A DNA stretch of 64,000 bases. Origin: Rostratula benghalensis. Its lineage: Eukaryota > Chordata > Aves > Charadriiformes > Rostratulidae. Positions 9,575 through 21,730 of this stretch are shown here, in pieces. Within the stretch, counting starts at the first letter, position 1. The number at the start of each line of letters is the position of its first letter. Below the pieces are notes generated by a model that saw nothing but the letters and a program-made list of their open reading frames with translations, was not told the origin of the DNA and did not search any database. Location of the stretch: positions 179,235-243,234 of the forward strand of contig VXAI01000197.1 of assembly GCA_013399305.1 (NCBI GenBank). The letters are read 5' to 3'. Both the position numbers and the translations under genes were made by a program.

Positions 9575-10619
9575 TGGGCTAGATTGTAAAGGCAGATTAC
9601 ATTTTTTTTAATATTAAAAATGGAACTTATTAATGGAAAACCAAAATGCTTTCATTATGAATGCTTTATGTAATACCTTTGCCAGAACAAAGCCACATTA
9701 TATGTGTCTGAAATGATTACTTGCTGCTGGTCCAAAATAAGCATATATGCAAAAGGCATATAGCAAAATATTATACTCATTGGAATGAAAAATTTATATG
9801 ACTCATTTTATTAAGTGTTATCTAAGGTACTTTTATCAGAATAATTTAGGGATTCTTGTAGGAGTAAGCTTTTTAGCCTTTGCTTATAATTTGCCAGAGA
9901 GGAACTATATGAAAGGGCAATAAGGATAGCAGATGCATCCTACACAGAACTAGTGTTTTTTCTTTACAGTCTTTTTCTGTATTAGTCTTCTGTATTTATT
10001 TTACATTTTTTTAGAAAAAAAAAATCTTTTTAATTATTTGGGAATTTACATCACACACAACTTTGAAACATATTTTCCATTTTTTTTTAGTTGTCAGCGT
10101 TTATTATCCATTCTTACAACCAACCTGATGGTAGAAGTCTAAATTTACTATGAAAACAAAGTCAAATATGAATACGTAACCACCAGATAATCAGAAAATT
10201 CTGTATTGAATTACAGCTCTCAATAAACAGCACAACAATGTTTCTATTTCCATTCATTCTAAAGTAAACATAATGAAGCATCAGATATTGATCCTTCCTG
10301 GTAATTTTGAGTGATTTCCTAGATACTACAAATTCTTTTCACTATCACACCTAAAATATCTTCCAAGGTTCCTCCTAATCTGTTGGTCCATCAGCTTTAA
10401 ATTTAGTAGAGGGTTTCAACACTAAAACGCCTGTTTTGAAAATTACTTTCTGTATCATTTATCATTGCATTTGGCAAGTATCCCTTTTTATTCCAGCTTT
10501 CCCAGTTTCAGCAAAATCATTCTTGTTCTGTTGAAATTTATTAAAACACTATATTGTTGGGTTTGGTTTGTTTGTTTTTTGGTGGGTTTTTTTTGGGGGG
10601 CGTGGGGGCGCTGTAAAAA

Positions 10620-10950
10620 GGAAATGATGTTTTTAACCTAGCTATTGGACTGAAGAATTCCTATTCTGTAACATGACTTACTTTACAATCACCTTCCATT
10701 TGCCAATCCATGGCCTTCAAGCCTAAGACCACAGTTGAGAAAGATAAGCAAGATGGTCACTCTCACAACTCTTTTGTCTTCTTGATTCCTGCAATGTGTT
10801 AACAAAGAAAGATTAAATGAAAGGAAATAAAGAAGGCCAACGTCAGCTCAGACCAGGGAGGTCAACCTCCAGTTTTCCTGGAGGTCCACTCATATTACTT
10901 AGTTTAAAATAAACATTTTACTGGGAAAAAAAAAAAAAAAAAAAAAAAAA
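10620..10950 (+). pseudogene. Candidate retrocopy 3' end (processed transcript relic) of unknown origin
   Basis: AATAAA at 10908-10913 is followed by 12 bases (CATTTTACTGGG) and then a pure run of 25 A (10926-10950). This spacing is that of a cleaved and polyadenylated mRNA 3' end, and a genomic A tract at that position points to reverse transcription of a poly(A) RNA. I cannot recognise the parent transcript or see a coding frame upstream, and no target-site duplication is visible around the A tract. The left limit given is only a placeholder. CR1 machinery rarely mobilises host mRNAs, so processed retrocopies are scarce in birds and a chance A tract remains possible. Confidence 0.35.
10926..10950. 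repeat. Poly(A) run of 25
   Basis: This uninterrupted A run is the longest such tract in the window. It follows an AATAAA with mRNA-like spacing. Confidence 0.95.
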
Positions 10951-12386
10951 GTATAGGGCATTCATGGTAATCTTTTTTGAAATATCTCTTATACTTCCCT
11001 TTGGTTGAAATCAAGATGCCTATCTCTTTTGACAATCTGGTCCCAATCACTAACATAGAGCTTTGCAATATCTAATTATGAGAAACTGAGCTCTGAATTC
11101 TTATTAGCCTCATAGGAAATTATGTTAACACTAACATCTTAAGTCTATGAACAACCTCTGAATAAAAGATGAGGTGATTATTTTGAGAAACTAACAACCA
11201 AGTTTATTTCTGATGTAGTGCCTTAGAAAAGAGCTTGGATTTATTCACAAATGTGCTAAATATGCAGATACATTGTGAATTTTTTTGTTTTCATTTGATT
11301 GGATTTTACCAAGGCTGATATGGTTTTAGCAATCCCATCAAATTGCCATCCACACCCAGGAACACCCAATGATTTAGAGAAGCGCAGACACACAGCTGAA
11401 AGAAACCAAAGAGGTCATGATCTTACGCTATTTTTTCCCACTGAGGTACTTGTGTTTGCAGACACCTAAAGTATTGATGCTTCATATGTGTCTGCATAAT
11501 AGATATCAATACACATTCAGTGTAAAGTCCAGTAACATCTAGTTCTTTTATAAATACCAATTAACATTCCCATTTGTGAACTGCTATTGGTAAGTTGGTC
11601 AATTATATGATACAGCAATGTAGGACTGCATCATCTCACAGAATTTAGTCTAGTCTTAAATACCACAGCTCCTTTCCTCCATCCCAAGCCATTAAGCTTT
11701 CTTTTCTTTATTTCTATGTCTCATCAAAATAAATATGGGGGAAATTGAATGAATGCACAATTGTAGGGACTGTTGTTTATGTAATCTAAGCCTTCATCTA
11801 AAAATCACTGTACCAAATTCTATTAGTTTTCACAATTAACCTTCACAACCTATTGTGTCACTTGGCCATTCAGTGACAATTTCTGTATTAAATGCAGGTG
11901 CAATAAACACTAAAGGAACTAAAGGACCTTGCTGTGGTTGTCAACCAAAACATACAGAGAGTGATATTCTGACTATTGCAGTTCTTTAAGAAACAAAGGA
12001 ACTTTGAAATTAATTCCCTCATTTACTTTTAAGTAGTCTTGATTGTTCATAATGAATAGGTAGTCATATGCTTATTGGAAATAAGTTGGAAAAAAGAATT
12101 AAATGTGAATGCAATACAGGGGCTTAGTGGAGAACTTATCGGACACTCAATCAGGAAAGGAAGCATCTCTTTAGCTTTCTATTACAGCAGTGTTTGTCTA
12201 ATTACGTAAAACTGGTTCTCCTAAGTATGCTGATGCAGAGTACCTCTATTGAGGAATTCAAATAATTCAAATAGGAAACTTAATGCAATTAATTAAATTC
12301 ACTTACGCGCAAGTTTTTTATAGAGTAGACAGATTTTTTTCAACATCACTGGAAAGAAGTAACACAGCTTTGCTTTTTTTTTTTTT
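10951..12386. other. Unassigned noncoding interval up to the assembly gap
   Basis: The interval is AT-rich with no recognisable repeat or gene, and it ends in a T run (12374-12386) that abuts the gap. Confidence 0.5.
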
Positions 12387-12606
12387 NNNNNNNNNNNNNN
12401 NNNNNNNNNNNNNNNNNNNNNNNNNNNNNNNNNNNNNNNNNNNNNNNNNNNNNNNNNNNNNNNNNNNNNNNNNNNNNNNNNNNNNNNNNNNNNNNNNNNN
12501 NNNNNNNNNNNNNNNNNNNNNNNNNNNNNNNNNNNNNNNNNNNNNNNNNNNNNNNNNNNNNNNNNNNNNNNNNNNNNNNNNNNNNNNNNNNNNNNNNNNN
12601 NNNNNN
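12387..12606. other. Assembly gap (220 N)
   Basis: A run of N interrupts the sequence directly after poly-T. Any open frame read across it is meaningless. The homopolymer probably caused the failure to assemble, and the true length is unknown. Confidence 0.99.
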
Positions 12607-14100
12607 AATAAAATATTTATGTTTTTTATAAACTACTGCTGAACAAGTGAATAAAATACTAATACCCTACTTAATTTCTAACTGGTACACTATCTGCAAT
12701 TTAATATGGGACAGCTATTTATTTCATGGACACGTGCATTGCCTAAATCCTCTAAGCTGACATCTCTGCTCTGGAAATCAAGAATGTGACGTCCATATTA
12801 CATCTTTCAAAAGGTGCAGCAACCTATCACTGCAATAGGCAGCTTGCCATAAATATTAGCAAGGGCTAGAATGAAATTCCAGTAAATGAAGATTAAAGGA
12901 AACCACTTTGAAATTGGCTGAGCTGAGCAAAGTAAGGAATTCATGTACCTCCTAATGTTGTAAATCAATTTACGCTGTACAGTCTCTGGCTATTTAATTA
13001 ACAGCTTCATATTCTGCTGGCAAAAGAAGGGTCACAAGGACAAGATATAGAATGTGCAGTAATTTCTCCAAGGTCTGTATTACCTTTAAGGCCAAAATAC
13101 TGTTGTTTTTTTTCAGTTAATATAACTCCTAAGTTATAATCAGGTATATTTTTGTAGACTCTTCCTTCTTTACTATTTATGTAATTTCCTTTACCTCTTT
13201 ATCTATACATTCGTGTCTGCTTCTCACCTTCATTCTTAGTCTTAGTCCTATGCTAGCTGATTCTGTCAGCAGTTCTTCAGTTTGATGTACAAAGCTCAAA
13301 TATGTACAAAACATAATGAGGCCTGATGGCATTCAAAGGCATAGTTTTTAAGCTGTAAAGGCCACCAGTTCTGTGGTTAAATGAGTGTTTGCAAATGCAA
13401 CACATAAATGTAGATGTTTATTCCTGGAGTCTTATGTATAAACAAGGATATTTTTGCATACTAGCAATTCTGCATCAAATCTGCATCGAAATATCAGAGA
13501 CCATTCTCAACTCCAGAAACTAGCTGTGCTTATTCATTCTCCCTAGAAAGCATTATTCGTAATGAAAAGTTCAGGATGTTCAAAATTTCAGCACCCTGTG
13601 GTTTCACTAAGCCTGGTACATAAATCAACTTTGCATATGCTTTGCAGGTATATGACTTGGGAGAGTTTGAACAGTGAAAAACCTAAAAAAAAAATTATTG
13701 ACAAGGGAAAAAAAAGGGGAATTATTAATAGGAAATAGTATAGAGTGACAATTCATAGATGGAGATGGTAGTTTGAGAGAATTGACTCTGCACAAGGCTT
13801 CTAATATAATAGGACATACCCTGTCTTCCAGACATTTTCTGGGGGGTGGGGAATCAAAAAAAGGGGAAAGAGACTGTCCCGTATATAGAAAGGAAATGGA
13901 TCTCACAGTTGAAAGTGAAAGAATAATTTATGGTTGCTACTGTTTGAATAATATGCTAGTCTGAATTGAAAAAATGAGAAAATAGGTATTAATTTAAAAC
14001 AAATAAATAGTACTGGAGATGGCTGCATACTAGATAGAAGACAGTTTTCCAGAAAACACATTTGTGTCATTGTTTTAGCATGCTGTGTGCTGTATAACTA

Positions 14101-14124
14101 CTTCCCTCCCTCCCCTCCCCCCCC
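14101..14124. repeat. C/T-only tract
   Basis: CTTCCCTCCCTCCCCTCCCC followed by more C forms a pure pyrimidine low-complexity run. Confidence 0.85.
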
Positions 14125-15269
14125 ATTTTTCTCCTGATATGGTTATCATAAAACATTTATATTACAATCGCTAGATATATTTCTAAAATATTTGCACGTG
14201 AAAACACTAATTAATGAAAACGAGAATTCCAAAGAATCTATTAGAAAATCCAGCACAGATTTTTCTGATTTAAAAAAGGGCCTAGACAGTAGTTTCATGA
14301 TTCAGGGCATTTATATTGACAGTATAAGTCCTCAATTCATGTCAGAGATCATTCAAGATAACAATTATGCACCAAATTTCCATTGGTTTATGAGCACGAA
14401 CTTGAGTTTACCACAACCCATTAGTTCCATGTTACAGATCAGATCTTTCATACGCTTTAAAGGATCAGTCTTTCTATGTATAGCAAGACTTATCTATTTG
14501 TCTCTATGATTTCCATCCTCTTTATTTGTCTCTTATGTGTCTGTATATGTGAGTACATGTAAAATAAATCTCAAGGGAATGCAGACAGAAGAAATTCTCC
14601 GTGTTTGGGAAAATACTTCCCGATTGTAAATTAGACCCCTGTTTTGAACACTGGAGAAGAAAATAACCTGTTCTTTTACTGGCTTTCATTATTTTTCTAC
14701 TTTTCTAAGTTGAAGTTAACTGTTCTATCTGGGTGTTGTTTCTTTTGATCACTAAGCAAATTCTCCTGAACTTATTAATGGCAGTGTCATTAAAATATGT
14801 GTATCCATTGTAATTTCAAATATAATATGGTATCTGAAATCATCATAATCAATTTCACTTTTACTAAGTACTCTATTAAGCATGTATAGCAGTCATCTTA
14901 ATTCTTTTAATATTTCTAAAGTGACACTTTCAAATACATAACATTCCAGATCCATAAACAACACACGGTAAGTGAGACTATGTATTTACTACATGCTAGT
15001 TATTACACATTAATCCCATCCACATATTATAGCAGGCTGCATATTTACCTGGGAAGTTACTCTGTTTGCTGTAATGCATGTGTAGACGTCAAAGAAAGAG
15101 AGAAACTTCCCTGCAAACACAAATCATGAGAAATTTAAATGACAGAATTTGTTTTCTGAGTCAGTAATTTTGGGATGCTCTAGACCTCTTTCAACACAAT
15201 TTCTGAGTGCAATGAAAGATGAACAACCATGTTATGTGCTCTATAAATGTTTGGTGAGTTGTGTAACCT

Positions 15270-15284
15270 TGACCTCGCTGACCT
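15270..15284 (-). promoter_or_regulatory. Perfect AGGTCA direct repeat with 3-bp spacer (DR3), overlapping a TCAAGGTCA half-site
   Basis: The plus strand reads TGACCT CGC TGACCT, which on the minus strand is AGGTCA GCG AGGTCA, a consensus DR3 of the vitamin D receptor/RXR type. The first minus-strand half-site extends to TCAAGGTCA, the consensus for monomeric orphan receptors such as ERR and NR5A. Whether anything binds in vivo is unknown, and single motifs occur by chance in DNA of this length. Confidence 0.35.
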
Positions 15285-18234
15285 TGATGAATTAAAATTC
15301 AAAAAAAAGGATCATAAATTCTCATGGCTATCCCGGTGGAAAAAAACCCAAAATGCATCAAAGTTTTAATCAGTTCTGTGAGACGTACAAATCTTTGCAT
15401 TACATAAGGTCATATGAGGAGTATATTGTCATTATATAAATGTCTAGTATTGAAAATAAATTACCAGTATAAGCATGATTGCCTTTGCAATCTTTTATAG
15501 CTTTTATACTTCTTTTTCAGACTGACAGGTTGGTTTCTTTCCTCAAGCTTTTTTTTTTTTTTCAGAAAATTGCTTATCCTAATACCTGGAAATTACTGCA
15601 GTGAAAAATTGATTCCTCACTCCAGCAAAACTCATGGAAGAAAGCTCCTCCTTACAAAGAAAATAAAGAAGTAGACAAGAATCGCATTTAAGCATGTAAT
15701 CATGATATGACTTTTCACTTAAATTGCTGGAATAGCTGCTCCCACGATTTTTTCGCTTCATTGCTTGTCATGTTTTTAGGCTTGAAGTACCATCTGAAGT
15801 TGACCAACATCTGAACTGAAATCTGAGTATCATATCAATGCTATAAAGGAAGATAAAGGAAGAAAATTGGCTGATGTTAAAGTACAATTTTTATTTCAAC
15901 ATATTTTTATTGTCAGATCACATCACTTTTAACTAAGATTCCTCCAGATTGATATGTCTATGTGTACGATTCTTGAGCTTAAGTAGTCTTCTTTGCTGAA
16001 CAGGCTTCTTCATGTGAATATTTTCCGACTCAAAAGCACTCTATTTCTGGAATGTCTTACCAAAAAGAAATAATGATAGACAAGGCTCTGAATGCTTGAA
16101 AAACTCCTAATCCACAATCAGGTGCTCTAGACTAACAGTGTACTTGACTTCTAATATGGGCAGGTATTTCATAAGAATAATACACAGTCTTTTTTAGTTT
16201 CAAGAGTTTAAGGTGTAGAAGTTCTTGCTATACTTATCTCCCATTACCCATCTTATAACAGCTCCTGTGACAACATAAGATAAAAAACACAGGAAAATAT
16301 TAAAAACAACTAGTAGAAATTGTGTACTTGCTTCAGGACAAGTGATCCTAAAGAAGAGAAGTTTTATCTTTTTGTTGAATAAACATTCTGTCTTTCACTA
16401 CCAAATATATTTGTCAGTGATTCTGTTAGTGTCAAAACCATTGCATACAATATAGAATAAGCATAGTGTACATTATAATGTATGTTATATATTGTAAAAT
16501 ATTAAAAAATATACTGTTGTGTTGGGGCTGTAGTCAGTACCAGCAAAACCGAGTGTTTTTAATTGTGTTCGAACTAGTTCTAATCAAATAAAACTAAAAA
16601 TATGCCTCAAAATGACCACATTTGAAAAGTTACATTGACTATTAAGAATATAAAATTTAAAAAAGCATCATTTAACAAAGTAATGGATATCACTTCAGGG
16701 AAAAGGAAACAAACAAGCAAACAAAATCCACCCGTTTTACTTAAATGTTTCTGTTGTATTAAGTTTTAAGCAAGCAGGTGAAAATTGCTGGAGTATTTCT
16801 GGTTTGCAACCCAGGAGTATAAACAGTTGGAAACTTGGTAGCAAGGGCAGAGTTCAGGGCATGGTATAAACTAGATCTATTTCTGTTGCCATCCTACTTA
16901 TAGAACCTAAAAAAAAAGGTATAAGCTGTAATCATACTGCAAACCATCTACCTTTTTACTGCCCAGAAAAAGGAGAGGTACAATTTATTGATAGAGGTGT
17001 GGTCCAGTCCCATGAAGAAGATATGCATTCACTTCAGAGATTCAGAATTTCAGAGGTCATAGTATATTGTGACCACAACCTGAATCTTTCTTGATAAGTA
17101 ACTGACTCCTTTTAGTTACAGTTGGCAGAAGGAAGCTGTTAATACGTAGTGGTTCCCAGTTCATCAGTTCCCAAACTAAATCTTGTCTTTTTTCCAGTTT
17201 GATGTGAGAAAGTACTATGCTATTTGGAATGTGCATTCATGCACAAGGCATGAAGCTTTAGTAATATAAGACTGGTAAATGTAAATATTTATAATAATTA
17301 TAGATACATGTTTAAATCTGTTACATATATCTATGTGGTCATAAGAATGTCATATTGACTATAGATATACATGTTATATACATAAAAGTATATAAATCAT
17401 TGTGTTTATTTATATGTGTATTGTAAAAAATTCTTTTATAGGCCTTGAGGACAATATGTAATACTAGAAATTTCTGGTTGAGTTTTAGAACTGCCTGAGA
17501 AGTTTTAGCCAGCTCTGCTGTCCACCTTAACCTCAATTTAAAGCTTATGGGAGGCTTTGGAGAGGTCATAAAACTCTTTATGTGACTGAGGGCCATCACC
17601 CTGTACAGGATGATTAAATCTCATTTCTTGCATTTCCAAACTGAGAAGCTAATCTGAAAATGTTGATCTAATGTTGGTTTATCACCCATCTTTTGGTGAC
17701 CCATCTCACTGACTGCTATTTCAAAAAGCAGTTAAGTGTCAGAGGCAGTAGACAGACAAAAGTATCATAACTGAATACAGAGGGGTACCCTAAACTGCTC
17801 TACACTGAGAGTTCTTTGCACTTTATATTTGTAGTACCTAAATGTAAACTGCAGTAAACATGCTAATACATAGTAAGTGCAAAAAAATATAGGTTGAGGA
17901 AGGGTAGAGGTTGACAATCAGAAGTGAAGTAAGTACCTAAAGCTGTTTTCAAACTCCTTGTAAAATATCCTTTTTAGCCATCACAGCATCAATAATGGTA
18001 CATCGAAGGTCACCAGGAAGAGCTTAGACTTTTTACTATCCATCTTTCTGTGGCTTCCTTACTCTCATTCCTCAAAGCCACACAGAGGAGCTGTAGTGAC
18101 TAATCCGGAGACTGTAGTTGTCAGATACCCCTTCGACGCTGCAGGGTTTATTCATGCCTTGCATATTCTGTCCTCTACAAGAAAAGCATCAGATGGAGCA
18201 TCCTTCCCATTTACCCAACACATGAGGATGTGAA

Positions 18235-18263
18235 TCAAAGAAGGATCTTGAATCCTTCTTTGA
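18235..18263. repeat. Perfect 12-bp inverted repeat (hairpin)
   Basis: TCAAAGAAGGAT (18235-18246) pairs perfectly with ATCCTTCTTTGA (18252-18263) across a 5-nt loop, CTTGA. Pairing does not extend outward, so the stem is too short for a microRNA precursor. Confidence 0.9.
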
Positions 18264-20984
18264 AAAGGCAAGGAGAATTCCTATGGCTCATCACTGTATT
18301 GTGGAAGTGCATTAAACATTTCATAAACCTAAACCAAATGCAATAACCTAAAGCCTGAAAGAGTTAGGCCTTGATTAGAAATATTTGGAGAAACAATTAC
18401 AGAAACATATAAGGAATCAAGCATAAAATGCTCAGAGGGGAATTGTCTTAAGGCAGGTAATAGCCTTGGTCTGCCATTACAGGACAGGACAGATTTTACA
18501 TCAACCAACCATATGCCATGACTTGGATGCCTTAAGGAATCTAAAATAGTGCTTGATCCCTATGTTTACATTATGGAGACCTACCCCAAAGTGTTGTGAA
18601 ACTGTTATTCTATTTGATTAGTCTATATTTGTCATCAAATACTTCAGAAGAACTGAGGTCCTTGCTCCACAGGGCACCAAAAAAGGTAAAAAGGTAAATG
18701 TATATGGTATACGGGTGGAGTGGAATTGTGTGACTTCACACTGTATATGGAAAGGTGGCAGGTAATTTTATAAAGCCAGATCTTATCATTTCTAAGTCAT
18801 CAATAATCTCACTCATCACTGACTGACAATGAGAAAGCAGATCTCTAAAATTAGACTCTCTGATCCACTTTGAAATATGACGTATTAGAGTGCCTGGGCT
18901 GGAGTTGAGCACTAAGCATCAAAGAATCATGGGTTAAAGGCTATGACACTATCAGAGAGACAAAAGGAGCTGCAGTGTACCAGGGCTGCTGGGGCAACAC
19001 AGTTTAGCCAATAAAATTTTTTTTCTTATCTAAATGAGTATAATTATCTGTCAATGTTAATTATTGTCCTGGGGACTAGATTAATGGAATGCTGTAATGT
19101 AGCTTTTGTCACCAATAACTCTGACTTGTTCAAATTTTATGTAAATCCTCGCATTCATGCATAGAGGGATGCTGTCAGGTTGTGGGGTTTATTTTTATAA
19201 GGCGACGTGTGTTTACCAATGATAAGGTACTAATAAGTGTTTCTAAAATTTTCATGTTTACTTCCAATTAAATCACTTCTGGTCTAGGATTTTAAAATAA
19301 TCCTGGTTGTAGCCTCACTATTGCAGTGTCGTGCCACTGTGGTTGGAGAGCCTTGTGCCATCCTTCTGAAAATAACCCAGGAATGACACTGACCCACCTG
19401 TTTTATTTGTCCTTGGTGAGAGAATTAGAAGATAAACAAATAACCACAAATAGACAGAGAGATAGTTGGTCTTCAAAGATCTCTGCATTAATAACAATTG
19501 GAACTGTTGCATCACAGAAAAAGATACATATTCTAATACAAGTTATTTTTACCTCATCATTGTCCTTTTAAGTTAAGTTATGGTGATAGCATAGCAATGG
19601 TCAAGATTACTGCCTCTTTGTCAGCAAGACAAAATAGAATCACTGCTTAAAGTACTTTGAGTTCCTTTTCTCACAAGAAACAGTCCTACAAGTGGCACAT
19701 ACAAAGCATGTAGGCCAGGTGTGAGATGATACGTAGTATGAAATTTTGTGATTTTTTTGGCTTTTTGCTCTGGTATGCTCTGCCCTTGTTACTTTGTCAG
19801 TTCCTGCTATGGTGAGCAGGGGACAAGCTTCGGACTGCAGACAGGTCACAAGCTGTGATCTTTTATGTAAGGAGTGGTTGCAACATGGAAGGGGTGCTCA
19901 TAAAAAATAAAAATTTCACTCAGCAGACCAGTGGCAGAGCAGGACCAAAACTTCACTGTTAAGGCACATTGATACTGATTTTATGAGTACCAACTGGTAA
20001 ATATTGTCTATTCTTTGGACATCCACATGTAGCTTGTTTATAATGTTTACTCAGCCTTGCCCTTAAAAATTATCTCAAATCCACCACCGGAACAAGCCTT
20101 AAGCATGTCCTACATCTGCCAGGCAAGGGCATGCCATAAGAAGATAAGAGCATTTTCTGTAGTTTTGCATAGTTTGACAGGCTTCCTGGAAGTCTTCTGT
20201 GTAATAATTGTCACAAATACATGAGTAATTTATTTCACTACATTTCAAAAATTTGGGTAAGAAAACATGATTGTGTCCTCTGGCCTGGAGGTTCTATGGG
20301 AAGTGGTGTTTCTTCATTTTTTTTCTGTCCCAAAGATCTACCCATCATCTTCTTCACATAGTTTGCCCTGTCTAAATGTTGTTTAAGGAAAATAATTTCC
20401 CATCAGGGTCTGAACAATTTGATGCAGCATAGAGCAAGACATTGGTAGGAGTGACTGCTGTATCACCAACACAAAGTTAAGTCATTTTGAGATTAGGGGT
20501 AACTTTTATTTAGGCTAGTTGAATATTTGTGTGAGTGACTGTGTGACAAACTGCTCAAAGAACTAATTAACTAAACTATTTAGAAATTAAACAATAAAGG
20601 ATTATTTTTTAAAATTCCAGTCATTCACTTAAATAAAGCTCAGATATGAGAAACTTTTGTATTCTATCTTCTTAGGTCGCAACAGTCAAAGGGGATAATT
20701 ATGAGATTTGTTTCTGTTAAACTACCTGATTAGAGACTTCTAGAAACTGAAATATCATCTGAGTTCAGAAGCCATAAAAATCACAGTTATTTTATCTACC
20801 ATTTAATTTTCCGAGACCATAAAAAGTAATCTTTACAGTATATCCAAAAAAGACCACAGTTTTTCCTATGTCTGTCAAATATCTGAGAAATTGCCTACCA
20901 AGAGCAATGCTTGTGGGATGAAATAACTTGAATTCAACCACGAAGACTGCCTTCCATTTCCTATTCATTTGATGAAATCTCTGA

Positions 20985-21730
20985 ATGATAAAATGGTAAA
21001 ATAATTTAGGTAGGAAGGGACCTGTCTCCTGTTCAAAGCAAGGCTGACTTCAGTTAGATGAGGTTGCTCAGAGCCTTGTCCAGCTGAGGTGTGAAAGTCT
21101 CCACGATGGAGATTTCACATCCCCCTGCTCTAATGGTAATTGGGTTTTTTTCACTTGTACCAAACTGGGATTTCCCTTGTAGCGACACGTGTCTTGTCCT
21201 TTCACTGTACACCTCAGAGAGGTGTCTGGTTCCATCTTCCCTAAAGCTTCTCAAAGTAGGGTACAATTGTGATTCAATATCCTCCAATCCCCCTCTTATC
21301 CTGGCTAGCCTACCCCAGCTGACACACAGCCACAGGTTACAAGCCTTTCATCGCATTAATGACCCTCCACTGGCCTCTTGCTAGCTTGCCAATGTCACTT
21401 ATATTACGGAGAGAGGACAAAATTGGGCTCTATATGCTGAATATTGGGCTGGATATTCCAACCTACACAAGGGCTGAGAAAACCTGCATAGTCTCTGTTC
21501 TTGGAAGTTTCCAAGCTCAGATCGGGTAAGGACCTGAGCAACCTGGTCTGATCTCACAGTCAGCATCCTACTCCCATCCTAAATTATCTTATGTCCCTGT
21601 AAATAGTGATGTCCTTTGACCTGCTGGCTGCATTTCTGCTGGAGCAGCCCAGTAGTCAATCGACCTCAGCCACCTCAAGGACACATGCCTACCTCATGCG
21701 TCTGCTGCTCTTGGGAAGCTGAGATAACAA
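20985..21730 (-). mobile_element. Diverged CR1 fragment, minus orientation, interrupted near 21478-21556
   Basis: On the plus strand, the antisense CR1 3' region begins with TAGGTAGGAAGGGACC near 21010, followed by GAGCCTTGTCCAGCTGAGG (about 21070). The antisense coding part follows, including CCCTCCACTGGCCTCTTGCT (about 21363) and a GACCTGCTGGCTGC stretch (about 21618) followed by GAGCAGCCCAG. These blocks occur in the order expected for a minus-oriented CR1. Open frames are too decayed for a useful translation. The middle (21478-21556) reads as CR1 tail in the opposite orientation, so two elements seem to be involved. Confidence 0.7.
21478..21556 (+). mobile_element. Short plus-oriented CR1 3'-region fragment nested in a minus-oriented CR1
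   Basis: AACCTGCATAGTCTCTGTTC, then TTGGAAGTTTCCAAGCTC and GACCTGAGCAACCTGGTCTG, match the sense-strand end of CR1 ORF2 and its stop region (family pattern: SLEVFK..LD.ALSNLV). The sequence on both sides reads as antisense CR1. No ATTCTATGAT tail follows, so the fragment is truncated at both ends. Confidence 0.55.

Larger units (their letters stand above)
8300..10619. other. Unassigned noncoding interval
   Basis: The interval is unique-looking AT-rich sequence with no open frame worth naming. It contains a 26-bp-period imperfect duplication at 9241-9284, a perfect hairpin at 9552-9574 and, at its right end, a T/G-rich tract (10561-10613). All three are described separately or in the findings. 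Confidence 0.5.
12607..20984. other. Long unassigned noncoding interval
   Basis: I find no gene here. Open frames are short and uncharacteristic; the longest, 14192-14509 (+), is 105 codons of AT-biased sequence with no motif. Landmarks are a C/T tract (14101-14124), a T-run ending in CAG (about 15550-15565), a nuclear-receptor DR3 (15270-15284), very AT-rich patches near 16440-16510 and 17270-17430, and a 12-bp perfect hairpin (18235-18263). A GTGGCAGAGC-like piece near 19930 faintly recalls the tail of ancient L2/MIR-type repeats but is too short to assign. Confidence 0.5.

Noticed and set aside
12283..12642. A 119-codon open frame near 12.3 kb
   Set aside because: It runs across the run of N, so most of it is unknown sequence.
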